From contig CANJKZ010000142.1 of NCBI GenBank assembly GCA_947471745.1, positions 372,001-436,000 of the forward strand: a stretch of 64,000 nucleotides of DNA. The letters run 5' to 3'. Under the pieces are notes generated by a model. The model was not told the DNA's origin. It worked only from the letters and a program-made list of their open reading frames with translations, and did no database searches. The DNA comes from Closterium sp. Naga37s-1. Taxonomy: Eukaryota > Streptophyta > Zygnematophyceae > Desmidiales > Closteriaceae. This document shows positions 50,913-63,776 of this stretch, one piece after another (position 1 is the first letter of the stretch; every line of letters starts with the position of its first letter). The translations under genes were made by a program, and so were the position numbers.

Positions 50913-53900
50913 TGTTGGTGCAACCCTACGGTTTGCACTCGGCTTGTTGTCCGTGTGCGTGAATGTGTGTGTGTATGGAATGGTATGAGGGCATGGGATA
51001 ATATATATTTCATGCTTATAATTGTGTGTGAATGTTGAGTCATGATGTCGAGTGTGTGTGTCGAGTCAATAGCGAGTTATCGCTAGACGCGTGTTACGCG
51101 GTCATTTGTGTCTCGCGCGCGGTTTCTATTTTGTCGTGCGCGGTTTCTATTTTGTCCTGTGTCGAACGTTCGGCGTGTCGCAGGTGTGTGCAGCAGACCC
51201 ATCAAGAACTCAAGGATGAGTTTGTGATGAAGAGCCCGAGCCTTGGTGTCAAGCCTCAAGTGATTTCGAAGCTCGCCAAAAGGGTACACCTCAAGATATT
51301 GAAGATAGTTACATTACTTTGTGTAGTGTAACATTTCACTTGGTGTAGGCCCTTAGTGAAGGGTAGTTTCGAGACCCTTCGTGGTTGGGGACAGTGTGGC
51401 ACTGTTCCACATCACTGTACCTCGGCTCTTGGGGTTTGTAGGAGCTGGGAGTCATTCCCAACTCGTAACTCTTCCTATCTTGTGTTCTAAGACTATAGTG
51501 GCTGCCATAGTACCGTTCGTTCAAACCGACGCTGTGTCGTCAATTCTTTATCAAATCGTGCAATCTAAATTGCTAATTGTAGACGACGTGAAGACGCTCC
51601 AGATCCAATTTGAATCAAGTCATTTGCAGCTGTGAGCAGAACGCTATCAACGTTTGAAGCCGCTGTGCAGAAATCCGTCTGTGCTCTCTATCTTTCGTTT
51701 TAGGCACATTCAAGCCTATTGTGACTATAACAAGTGGTATCAGAGCCCCTTGGAGCAGTTTCGACAATGTCTGGACCTGAGGAAAGGGGTGGCAGAGGTG
51801 CTGGTGGCAGTGGAGAAGCTCAAGCTCAAGGCCAACCCCGTGATTCAGCCATGGCGCCCATGCAACCAAGTCTTGGCCCACCTAGGGATGAGCCTAGGGT
51901 GTTTGGGCTTGACAAGTTCAACGGTGACAACTTTGCTGAATGGTCCTTCAAGATGGAGAACATCTTTGACCACTATGACCTGCTGGAGGTGATGGAAGGA
52001 ACGGAGAAGCGCCCCGAGAACGACCCGGAGAAGAGCCCGTGGGTGCGGAAGAGCGCACAAGGCTATCTCTTACTTGGGCAAGCGTTGGGGAGCAGTCAGA
52101 TCCGTCACATCAAGCCATTCCAGCGTGAACCAGAGAAATGACCAAAGGCATGGGCTGCTCTCAAGGGTGTACATGCTCCTGCAACAGCGGCGGTAGCGGT
52201 GGTGTTGGAACGGCAAATGGCGGCACTTCGAATTGAAGAAGACGAAGCGGTTGAAGAAGGGGTGCAGAAATTCTTCGACTTGTTGACGCGGCTTGAGGGA
52301 GCTGATTTGAACTACAGTGAGCTCCAAAAGAAGACCAAGTTGCTGGCCTTACTCCCAGAGTCATGGTCCTCGCTCATCATCAACCTTAATCGCGACTTGC
52401 CCCGCCTCTCGCTTGAAGACGTGAAGCGAGCTATCCTTCAAGAGGATTTCCGCCGCCGTGAGTTGGCGAGTGCGGATGGCGCTGGGGCAGCGAGCATCGG
52501 CCGTGGATATGGTCGAGGAAGAGGCAGAGGACGAGGGGGAGGAAGGTTTGGTGGCAGCAACTTCGGCGGAGGCCGCAGGAGTGGCGGTTACGGCAGCGAC
52601 GACAAGAGCTACGGACGCGGTCGCGGCCGATTCGACGGCGAGTGTCACTATTGCCACAAGAGCGGACACATGTGGCGCGACTGCTACAAACTCCCTGATG
52701 GTTGGACCCCTGCTCAAGGCCAAGAGGGTAGAGGAGCAGGAGGAGGGAGAGGACGAGGCCGTGGAGGCCGTGGCAGTCGCGGTGGCGGAGCTGCAAACAT
52801 GAAGAGCGGAGACAACGACAAGGACCCGAGCGACGATCGATACCCGGGCCTATTCTACTTCGTGTCGACGCAAGTACCGGCTGGTCCAGAGAAGGATGAA
52901 GGCTTTGAGGAGCCAGCAGCTGTGGGGAAGGTGACCCTACACCCCCTGGACTATTGGGTGATTGATAGTGGCGCTACCTATAGCATGACACCTCGCCCGG
53001 ACTTGCTCACCGAACTCGAGCCGTCACCGGTGAAGCATGTCACATCGGCTTTGGGGCAGCGAGCAGAGGTGAAAGGCATGGGCAAGGCCATGTTCAAGGG
53101 TGCTGATGGGAAGATGGTGGGCCTCAAGAACGTGCTTTGGGTGCCCAGCCTTGCTGCAAACCTGATTTCCGTGCGGCGGTTGGCAAAGGCCGGCATGGAC
53201 ACGAACTCGAAGGGAGCCAAGACCTACACCGCAAGGCTTGGCGATCGAATTTTTTGGGACCTTCATGAGGACAGGGATGTCTACAACGAGATGTGGCAGA
53301 TCCCAGTGGTCCCTATGCCTAAGGAGAGGCAAGTGGCAGCAAGCATCAGCACCAAGGATGGAGCGGTCGGTAGCGACGATGGCGCGAACGGTCGCGCTAA
53401 GGAGAATGAGCTCAAGAAGAGCAAACCTGGAGGGACCAGCAAGTTCAGTGAACCTAAGGAGAGTGGTGCAGCAACCAAGGAGCAGCAAAAGGGTGAGGAG
53501 AACCCAGAGGCAGCAGCGGAGGAGGACTACGGAGAGAGTATGTGGGGCGCTATTGCGAGCGCGGCATTCTCCAATCCAACTTCGGCTACGGGGGAGTGTG
53601 ATTGGCTCACCTTGCATCGGCGCATGGGGCATGTGGCCCTGCCCATCTTGCAGCAGCTAGTGAAGAATGAGATGGTTGCTGGCATACGTGTGAAGGGGGA
53701 GCCCGATGAGGTGCTTGGCTGCCCGACGTGCATTCAAGCCAAGTTCACCCGGTTTCCGTTCCCTAGTTCGGAGGCAACGGCAAAGGCACCGCTTGATGAG
53801 GTGGTGATGGACGTGGTGGGACCCCTGAAGCTTGGAGCTGCTGGAGCTGAGTATTTTCTCACCATTGTCGACGTCTACACCCGCATGACTTGGGTGTACG

Positions 53901-56900
53901 TGCTGGCCAAGAAGAGCGACGTGGCTGAAACGTTGAAGACGGATTGGTTCCCGATGGTGGAGCGGCAACAAGACCGTCTAGTCAAGTCAATCCGCACCGA
54001 TCGAGGGGGAGAGTTCCTGAGCAAGGAGTTTGGGTTGTGGCTGAAGAAGAATGGTATTCGGCACTCCCTCACCATGCCATACTCCCCTGCAATGAACGGC
54101 ATCGCCGAGCGAGCGAACCGCACAATCACGGAGGCGGCACGCGGGTTGCTCATTGAAGCCGGGCTACCCGACTATTTCTGGCCTGATGCGGTGCGGAGCG
54201 CGTGTGTGGCCAAGAACAGAGCCTTGACTCATGTGGGAGCAGACAAATGGGTGCCCTATGTGGAGTGGCTAGGAAGGAAGCCAAAGGTGGATATGCTTCG
54301 GGTGTTCGGGTGCATGTGCATGGCGCTCGTGCCTAAGCATCTTCGGCACAACAAGCTTGGTGCCAAGGCGGTGTGGGCCGTGCACTTGGGCATGGCTCAA
54401 AACAGCAAGGGATGGCTTCTTTGGGACCCATTCACCAAGAAGTTCTTGGTGAGCAGGGACTGCAAGTTCATGGAGAACTTCATGTACAAGGATTGGAAGG
54501 CGGAGAATGAGGCGAAGATAGGCGTGCGGTTTGGGGAGGTGAAGAGTTCCGGTTTGGAGCATGTGGAGCTGCCTTTGGAACTGAGCAGCGGCAGCACAAC
54601 CACAAGGCAATCCTCCCTTGTGAATGGGGGAGAGGAGGCCAATGATGCAGAGGAAGAAGAGGAGGAGGTGCAGCAAGTGAGCGAGCGTGCACCGTCACTT
54701 CCTTCCCGTACTACGAGTGCTCCACGGATTCGAGCCACACCGCAGCAACGCCAAGGCCTTCAAGTCCCTGCAGCTGAGGAGGAAGGAAGGGGGAAGAGGA
54801 GAGTTCAACCCCCTAATAGGCTGACCTATGATGCGCCGGGAAAGCAGGGCAAGACAGCCCTGGCCGGAGCGGCAATGATGGTCGGAGACGACGAGGAGAG
54901 TGACTACGAGGAGTGTGCCTTCGCGTTCTTCTCTCCGGTGGAGATGCCGGGAGAACCAGCAACTCTCAAGGAGGCTTTGGAGAGTAGTGATGCTGAGGAG
55001 TGGAAGAAGGCCATGGAGAGTGAGCTGAAGAGCATCGAGGAGAATGACACGTTTGAATTGGTGGAGCTACCGGAGGGGCGTACGGCGATAACGTCCAAGT
55101 GGCTCTTCAAAATCAAGTCGGATGCCGACGGCAAGATCGAGCGCTACAAGTCTAGGCTTGTAGCCAAGGGGTACCAGCAGAAGGAGAAGGTGGACTTCAA
55201 GGAGCTGTTTGCCCCTGTGGTGAAGCCGACGACGCTGCGAACCCTATTCGCGGGAGCCGCCATCAAAGGATGGGTAGTAAAGCAAATGGACATCGTAACG
55301 GCATTCCTTAACGGCATCCTTGAGGAGGAGATTTTTATGGCGCAGCCAGAGGGGTTTGATGATGGTAGTGGCAGAGTGTGGAAGCTGAAGAAGGCCCTCT
55401 ATGGGCTGAACCAGGCCCCTAGGCAATGGTACATGAAGCTGCGCGAAGTGTTGGAGGGGATCGGCTTCACTCCCTCAACGGCCGATCACTCCTTGTTCAT
55501 GCTTGGCGAGGGGGAGCAGAGGAGTTTCATGGTGGTTTATGTGGATGACATCCTCATTTTCTCACCCTCTTCTGACCTTGTGAAGGAGGTGATGCTGAAG
55601 CTTCAAGACAAGTTCAAGTGCAAGGCCCTTGGTGACGTGAGCTTCTACCTTGGGCTCCACATCGAACGAGATGTGGAGAAGCGGTGCATGCGGGTGCATC
55701 AACGAAAGTACCTGGAGGCATTGGCTGCCAACTTTGGGCAGAGTGAAGGCCATGTGGCTACACCCTTTCCCTCTGGGTTCAAGTGTGTGAAGGGACCAGA
55801 GGAGGAGAGCGTTGGTGAAGAGGAGAGGCGCCGATTTCACTCGTTGGTGGGCAGCCTCATGTATGCGGCGGTAAACACCCGACCAAACGTCGCGTTTGCT
55901 ACCGGGCAGCTGGCTAGGGTTGTGCAATGCCCTAATGAGGAGCAGGTAGCAGCTGGAATGAGGGTGGCCAAGTATCTTGGCCAAACACCGACCGTTGGGC
56001 TGCAATACTCGGCGGCGGCACAAAGGCGCCAAAAGGGCGCGGATGGTGTTGAACCCGGGCGTTTGTTCCTCACCCCCTACTCGGATGCTTCATATGCATC
56101 AGAACCAGAGGACATGACAAGTGTGGGAGGCTTCATATGCTGTGTTGGTGGAGGCCCAACTGCTTGGGAGAGCAAGAAGCAGGTTGACCAACCTTTGAGC
56201 TCGGTGGAGTCCGAGTACATGGCACTCTTCCGTGCCGTACGGGAGATTGTGTGGCAGCGGCGTTTGTTGGCTGAATTGGGGGAGGAGCAGCAAGGACCTA
56301 CCCCACTGTACTGTGACAGCCAGGGTGCCATTGCTCTTGCTAAGAACCCTGTGTTGCATGGACTCACGAAGCACATGAGGGTGAAGTGGCATTGGACGAG
56401 GAGCATGGTAACCGCGGGTGAAGTTGAGTTGCGCTACGTGAAGACCACGGGGCAGCCGGCTGACATGATGACCAAGAGGCTGGTGGAGCAGCAGCATTGG
56501 AAGTGTTGCAAGCTGGCTGGGATGGCTCTGAACTGAGAGAGCAACATATCCTAAGGCCAACAATCCGAGGGGGAGTTTGTTGGTGCAACCCTACGGTTTG
56601 CACTCGGCTTGTTGTCCGTGTGCGTGAATGTGTGTGTGTATGGAATGGTATGAGGGCATGGGATAATATATATTTCATGCTTATAATTGTGTGTGAATGT
56701 TGAGTCATGATGTCAAGTGTGTGTGTCGAGTCAATAGCGAGTTATCGCTAGACGCGTGTTACGCGGTCGTTTGTGTCTCGCGCGCGGTTTCTATTTTGTC
56801 GTGCGCGGTTTCTATTTTGTCCTGTGTCGAACATTCGGCGTGTCGCAGGTGTGTGCAGCAGACCCATCAAGAACTCAAGGATGAGTTTGTGATGAAGAGC

Positions 56901-57397
56901 CCGAGCCTTGGTGTCAAGCCTCAAGTGATTTCGAAGCTCGCCAAAAGGGTACACCTCAAGATATTGAAGATAGTTACATTACTTTGTGTAGTGTAACATT
57001 TCACTTGGTGTAGGCCCTTAGTGAAGGGTAGTTTCGAGACCCTTCGTGGTTGGGGACAGTGTGGCACTGTTCCACATCACTGTACCTCGGCTCTTGGGGT
57101 TTGTAGGAGCTGGGAGTCATTCCCAACTCGTAACTCTTCCTATCTTGTGTTCTAAGACTATAGTGGCTGCCATAGTACCGTTCGTTCAAACCGACGCTGT
57201 GTCGTCAATTCTTTATCAAATCGTGCAATCTAAATTGCTAATTGTAGACGACGTGAAGACGCTCCAGATCCAATTTGAATCAAGTAATTTGCAGCTGTGA
57301 GCAGAACGCTATCAACGTTTGACGCCGCTGTGCAGAAATCCGTCTGTGCTCTCTATCTTTCGTTTTAGGCACATTCAAGCCTATTGTGACTATAACA
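50913..57397 (+). mobile_element. Copia element B2, complete, TSD GGATA
   Basis: LTRs 50913-51732 and 56578-57397 (820 bp each), primer site TGGTATCAGAGCCCC at 51735, purine tract before the 3' LTR. It sits in B1's 3' LTR at offset 88, with GGATA at 50908-50912 and 57398-57402. Its coding part lies exactly 5,753 bp from B1's and differs by about a dozen residues in 1,445, so both insertions are recent. Confidence 0.95.
51767..56536 (+). CDS. Gag-pol of copia element B2 with the same in-frame TGA
   Basis: Same layout as B1: ATG 51767, TGA 52139-52141 after QREPEK, then open to 56536 with zinc knuckle, protease, integrase, RT (YVDD present) and RNase H. Differences from B1 include YGLNQAP for YGLKQAP and TRPNVAF for TRPDIAF in RT/RNase H-proximal motifs, both at normally conserved positions. 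B2 may therefore be somewhat less fit than B1, although younger by position. The shared TGA shows that it predates the split of the two copies. Confidence 0.88.
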
Positions 57398-58030
57398 GGA
57401 TAATATATATTTCATGCTTATAATTGTGTGTGAATGTTGAGTCATGATGTCGAGTGTGTGTGTCGAGTCAATAGCGAGTTATCGCTAGACGCGTGTTACG
57501 CGGTCGTTTGTGTCTCGCGCGCGGTTTCTATTTTGTCGTGCGCGGTTTCTATTTTGTCCTGTGTCGAACGTTCGGCGTGTCGCAGGTGTGTGCAGCAGAC
57601 CCATCAAGAACTCAAGGATGAGTTTGTGATGAAGAGCCCGAGCCTTGGTGTCAAGCCTCAAGTGATTTCGAAGCTCGCCAAAAAGGGTACACCTCAAGAT
57701 ATTGAAGACAGTTACATTACTTTGTGTAGTGTAACATTTCACTTGGTGTAAGCCCTAGTGAAGGGTAGTTTCGAGACCCTTCGTGGTTGGGGACAGTGTG
57801 GCACTGTTCCACATCACTGTACCTCGGCTCTTGGGGTTTGTAGGAGCTGGGAGTCATTCCCAACTCGCAACTCTTCCTATCTTGTGTTCTAAGACTATAG
57901 TGGCTGCCATAGTACCGTTCGTTCAAACCGACGCTGTGTCGTCAATACGTGGTAAAATCGTGCGATCTAAATTGCCTATTGTAGGCGACGTTAAGACGCT
58001 CCAGATTATTTGAATCAGGTTATTTGAAGC
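57398..58030 (+). mobile_element. Remainder of B1 3' LTR, with altered end
   Basis: Starts GGATAATATATATTTC, i.e. LTR position about 84 onward, and follows the B-type LTR to about 57915. The last 116 bp then switch to the variant found in the inverted LTR at 58037 on (for example ATACGTGG in place of TTCTTTATC after CGTCA). The normal CTATAACA terminus is missing. Confidence 0.85.
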
Positions 58031-58152
58031 GCCACAGCTTCAAATAACCTGATTCAAATAATCTGGAGCGTCTTAACGTCGCCTACAATAGGCAATTTAG
58101 ATCGCACGATTTTACCACGTATTGACGACACAGCGTCGGTTTGAACGAACGG
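57915..58152. repeat. Perfect 116-bp palindrome with 6-nt spacer
   Basis: 57915-58030 and 58037-58152 are exact inverted copies separated by GCCACA. Beyond the perfect core, the two LTRs remain imperfectly inverted over about 600 bp (57398 on the left, 58737 on the right). Confidence 0.95.
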
Positions 58153-58737
58153 CACTATGGCAGCCACTATAGTCTTAGAACACAAGATAAGAAGAGTTAC
58201 GAGTTGAGAATGACTCCCAGCTCCTACAAACCCCAAGAGCCGAGGTACAGTGATGTGGAACAGTGCCACACTGTCCCCAACCACGAAGGGTCTCGAAACT
58301 ACCCTTCACAAGGGCCTACACCAGGTGAAATGTTACACTACACAAAGTAATGTAACTATTCTCAATATCTTGAGGTGTACCCTTTTCGCGGGCTTCGCGA
58401 TCACTTGAATCTTGAAACCAAGGCTCTGGTTCTTCATCATAAACTCATCCTTGAGTTCTTGATGGGTCTGCTGCACACACCTGCGACACGCCGAACGTTC
58501 CACACACGACAAAATAGAAACCGCGCGACACACACAAACGACGAAATAGAAACCGCGCGAGACACACAAACGACGACGTAGACACGCGACTAGCGATGAC
58601 TCGCTATTGACTCGACACACACACACTATTATAAGCATGAAATATATATTATCCCATGCCCTCATACCATTCCATGCACACACGCATGCACGCACACGGA
58701 CAACAAGCCGAGTGCAAACCGTAGGGTTGCACCAACA
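58031..58737 (-). mobile_element. 3' LTR of copia element C (minus strand)
   Basis: On the minus strand it starts TGTTGGTGCAACCC (58737) after the purine tract CCGAGGGGGAGTT. It is B-related but clearly more diverged, and is cut short at the palindrome centre instead of ending in CTATAACA. Confidence 0.85.
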
Positions 58738-58778
58738 AACTCCCCCTCGGATTGTTGGCCTTAGGATCTGTTGCTCTC

Positions 58779-61700
58779 TCAGTTCATAGCCATTCCAGCC
58801 AGCTTGCAACACTTCCAGTGCTGCTGCTCCACCAGCCTCTTGGTCATCATGTCTGCCCGCTGCCCCGTCGTCTTCACGTAGTGCAACTCGACTTCACCCG
58901 CGACCACCATGCTCCTCGTCCAATGCCACTTCACCCTCATGTGCGTGGTGAGGCGGTGCAGCACGGGGTTCTTAGCTAGTGCAATGGCACCTAGGCTGTC
59001 ACAGTAAAGAGGGGTAGGTCCTTGCTGCTCCTCCCCCAATTCAGCCAACAAATGCCGCTGCCACATAATCTCCCGTACGGCACGGAAGAGTGCCATGTAC
59101 TCGGACTCCACCGTGCTCAATGCTTGGTCCACCTGTTTCTTGCTCTCCCAAGCAGTTGGGCCTACACCAACGCAGCAAATGAAGCCTCCCACACTAGTCA
59201 TGTCCTCTTGTTCTGATGCATAAGAGGCATCGGAGAAGGCTGTGAGGAACAAACGCCCGGGTTCAACACCATCCGCGCCCTTTTGGCGCCTTTGTGCCGC
59301 CGCCGAGTATTGCAGCCCTACCGTCACTGTTTGGCCAAGATACTTAGCCACCCTCTTTCCAACTGCTACCTGCTCCTCATTAGGGCATTGCACAACCCTT
59401 GCCAGCTGCCTGGTAGCAAAGGCGACGTCCGGTCGAGTGTTGACCGCTGCATACATGAGGCTGCCCACCATCGAGTGAAAATGGCGCCTCTCCTCTTCGC
59501 CAACGCTCTCCTCCTCTGGTCCTTTCACACACTTGAACCCAGAAGGGAATGGAGTAGCCACATGGCCTTCACTCTGCCCAAAGTTGGCAGCCAAGGCCTC
59601 CAGGTACTTCCGTTGGTGCACTCGCATGCACCGCTTCTCCATGTCGCGTTCGATGTGGAGCCCGAGGTAGAAGTTCACGTCGCCAAGGGCCTTGCACTTG
59701 AACTTGTCCTGAAGCTTCAGCATCACCTCATTCACAAGGTCAGAGGAGGGTGAGAATATGAGGATGTCATCCACGTACACCACCATGAAGCTCCTCTGCT
59801 CCCCCTCGCCAAGCATGAACAAGGAGTGATCGGCCGTTGAGGGAGTGAAGCCGATCTCCTCCAACACTTCGCGCAGCTTCAAGTACCATTGCCTAGGGGC
59901 CTGCTTCAGCCCATAGAGGGCCTTCTTCAGCTTCAAAACTCTGCCACTACCATCATCAAACCCCTCTGGCTGCGCCAAGAATATATCTTATTCGAGGATG
60001 CCGTTGAGGAACGCGGTTGTCACGTCCATCTCCTTCACCACCCATCCTTTGATGGCAGCCCCCGCGAGTAGGGTCCGCAGCGTTGTTGGCTTCACCACAG
60101 GAGCAAACAGCTCCTTGAAGTCCACCTTCTCCTTCTGCTGGTACCCCTTGGCTACAAGCCTAGTCTTGTAGCGCTCGATCTTGCCGTCGGCGTCCGACTT
60201 GATCTTGAAGAGCCACTTGGACGTAATCGCCTTACGCCCCTCCGGTAACTCCACCAATTCCCACGTGTCGTTCTCCTCAATGCTCTTCAGCTCACTCTCC
60301 ATGGCCTTCTTCCACTCCTCAGCATCAGTACTCTCCAAGGCCTCCTTGAGAGTTGCTGGTTCTCCCGGCATCTCCACCGGAGAGAAGAACACGAAGGCAC
60401 ACTCCTCGAGCTCACTTTCCTCGTCATCTCCAACCATCATTGCCGCTCCGGCTAGGGCTGACTTGCCCTGCTTTCCCGGTGCATCATAGGTCAGCCTATT
60501 AGGGGCTTGAACTCTCCTCTTGCCCCTTCCTTCCTCCTCAGCTGCAGGGAATTGAAGGCCTTGGCGTTGCTGCGGGGTGACTCGGATCCGTGGAGCACGT
60601 AGCGCGTGAAGGAAGTGTCGGTGCACGCTCGCTCACTTGCTGCACCTCCTCCTCTTCTTCCTCTGCATCCTTGGCCTCCTCTCCCCCATTCACAAGGGAA
60701 GATTGCCTTGTGGTAGTGCTGCCGCTGCTCAGATCCAAAGGCAGCTCCACGTGCTCCAGGCCAGAACTCTTCACCTCCCCAAACCGCATGCCTATCTTTG
60801 CCTCGTTCTCCGCCTTCCAATCCCTGTACATGAGGTTCTCCATGAACTTGCAGTCCCTGCTCACCATGAACTTCTTGGTGAATGGGTCCCAAAGAAGCCA
60901 CCCCTTGCTGTTTTGAGCCATGCCCAAGTGCACGGCCCATATCGCCTTGGCACCAAGCTTGTTGTGCCGAAGATGCTTAGGTACGAGCGCCATGCACATG
61001 CACCCGAACACCCGAAGCATATCCACCTTTGGCTTTCTTCCAATCCACTCCACATAGGGCACCCATTTGTCTGCTCCCACATGAGTCAAAGCTCTGTTCT
61101 TGGCCACACACGCACTCCGCACCACATCAGGCCAGAAATAGTCGGGTAGCCCAGCTTCTATGAGCAACCCGCGTGCCGTCTCCGTGATTGTGCGGTTCGC
61201 TCGCTCGGCGATGCCGGTCATTGCAGGGGAGTAGGGCATGGTAAGGGAGTGCCTTATCCCATTCTTCTTCAGCCACAATCCGAACTCCTTGCTCAGGAAG
61301 TCTCCCCCTCGATCGGTGCGAATTGACTTGACTAGCCGGCCTTGTTGCCGCTCCACCATCGGCAACCAATCGGTCTTCACCGTTTCAGCCACGTCGCTCT
61401 TCTTGGAGAGCACATACACCCAAGTCATGCGGGTGTAGACGTCGACAACGGTGAGGAAATACTCAGCTCCAGCAGCTCCAAGCTTCAGGGGGCCCACCAC
61501 GTCCATCACCACCTCATCAAGTGGTGCCTTAGCCGTTGCCTCCGAACTCGAGAACGGGAAACGAGTGAACTTGGCTTGCATGCACGTCGGGCAGCCAAGT
61601 ACCTCATCGGGCTCCCCCTTCATACGTATGCCAGCAACCATCTCATTCTTCACTAGCTGCTGCAAGATGGGCAGGGCCACATGCCCCATTCGCCAATGCA

Positions 61701-62915
61701 AGGTGAGCCAATCACACTCCCCCGTAGCCGAAGTTGGATTGGAGAATGCCGCGCTCGCAATAGCGCCCCACATACTCTCTCCGTAGTCCTCCTCCGCTGC
61801 TGCCTCGGGGTTCTCCTCACCCTTGTGCTGCTCCTTGGCTGCTGCACCATTCTCCTTAGGATCACCGAGCTTGCTGGTCCCTCCAGGTTTGCTCTTATTG
61901 AGCTCGTTCTCCTTGGCACGATCGTTCGCGCCATAGCCGCTAGCAACCGCTTCGCCCTTGGCGCTGATGCTTGCTGCCACTTGCCTCTCCTTAGGCATGG
62001 GGACCACAGGCATCTGCCACATCTCGTTGTAGACATCCCTATCTTCGTGAAGGTCCCATAGAATCCGCTCGCCAATCCTTGCGGTGTAGGTCTTGGCTCC
62101 CTTCGAGTTCGTGTCCATGCCGGCCTCTGCCAATCGCCGCACGGAAATCGGGTTCGCAGCAAGGCTGGGCGCCCAAAACACGTTCTTGAGGCCCACCATC
62201 TTTCCATCAGCACCCTTGAACATGGCCTTGCCCATGCCTTTCACCTCTGCTCGCTGCCCCAAGGCCGATGTGACATGCTTCACCGGTGACGGTTCAAGTT
62301 CGGTGAGCAAGTCCGCGCGAGGTGTCATGGTATAGGTAGCGCCGCTATCGATCACCCAATAGTCCAGGGGGTGTAGGGTGACCTTTCCCACAGCTGCAGG
62401 CTCTTCAAAGTCTTCATCCTTCTCTGGTGCAGCCGGTGCTTGCGTCGAGACGTAGAAAAATTGGCCCGGAAAGCGATCGTCCCGCAACTCGCTCTCATTG
62501 CCGTCACTCTTCATATTTGCAACACCACCTCCGCGACCGCCACGGCCTCCACCGCCTCTTCCTATCCCTCCTCCTGCTCCTCTACCCTCCTGGCCTTGAG
62601 CAGGGGTCCAACCATCAGGGAGTTTGTAGCAATCGCGCCACATGTGTCCGCTCTTGTGGCAAAAGTGGCACTTGCCGTCGAATCGGCCGCGACCGCGTCC
62701 GTAGCTCTTGTCGTCGCTGCCGTAACCGCCACTCCCGCGGCCTCTATTGAAGTTGTTGCTGCCAAATCTGCCTCCCCCTCGTCCTCTGCCTCTTCCACGG
62801 CCGTACCCCCGGCCGATGCTTGCTGCCCCGGCGCCATCCCCACTCGCCAACTCACGGCGGCGGAAACCCTCTTGGAGGATTGCTCGCTTCACATCTTCGA
62901 GCGAGAGGCGGGGCA
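58779..62915 (-). pseudogene. Gag-pol of copia element C (broken)
   Basis: Reads right to left. From the gag segment PRLSLEDVKRAIL near 62915 it runs through zinc knuckle CHFCHKSGHMWRDC, protease VIDSGATYTM, integrase (RTDRGGDF, SPAMTGIAERANR) and RT (LVAKGYQQK, VVYVDDILIF) to the RNase H end at 58779. Defects: a frameshift near 60590-60620 between integrase and RT, and a TAA near 59985 (GILE-stop-DIF). It is a homologue of B1/B2 with clearly lower identity, hence older. The gag start and 5' LTR are absent because element D is inserted at 62916. Confidence 0.88.
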
Positions 62916-63735
62916 TGTTATAGTCACAATAGGCTTGAATGTGCCTAAAACGAAAGATAGAGAGCACAGACGGATTTCTGCACAGCGGCTTCAAACGTTG
63001 ATAGCGTTCTGCTCACAGCTGCAAATGACTTGATTCAAATTGGATCTGGAGCGTCTTCACGTCGTCTACAATTAGCAATTTAGATTGCACGATTTGATAA
63101 AGAATTGACGACACAGCGTCGGTTTCAACGAACGGTACTATGGCAGCCACTATAGTCTTAGAACACAAGATAGGAAGAGTTACGAGTTGGGAATGACTCC
63201 CAGCTCCTACAAACCCCAAGAGCCGAGGTACAGTGATGTGGAACAGTGCCACACTGTCCCCAACCACGAAGGGTCTCGAAACTACCCTTCACTAGGGCCT
63301 ACACCAAGTGAAATGTTACACTACACAAAGTAATGTAACTATCTTCAATATCTTGAGGTGTACCCTTTTTGGCGAGCTTCGAAATCACTTGAGGCTTGAC
63401 ACCAAGGCTCGGGCTCTTCATCACAAACTCATCCTTGAGTTCTTGATGGGTCTGCTGCACACACCTGCGACACGCCGAACGTTCGACACAGGACAAAATA
63501 GAAACCGCGCACGACAAAATAGAAACCGCGCGCGAGACACAAACGACCGCGTAACACGCGTCTAGCGATAACTCGCTATTGACTCGACACACACACTCGA
63601 CATCATGACTCAACATTCACACACAATTATAAGCATGAAATATATATTATCCCATGCCCTCATACCAGTCCATACACACACACATTCACGCACACGGACA
63701 ACAAGCCGAGTGCAAACCGTAGGGTTGCATCAACA
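62916..63735 (-). mobile_element. 3' LTR of copia element D (minus strand)
   Basis: 820 bp, minus strand TGTTGATGCAACCC (63735) to CTATAACA (62916). Its outer end abuts gag codons of element C exactly at the CA terminus, as expected for integration of D into C. The adjoining target bases on the left are GGGCA; the matching duplication would lie beyond 64,000. Confidence 0.9.
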
Positions 63736-63776
63736 AACTCCCCCTCGGATTGTTGGCCTTAGGATATGTTGCTCTC

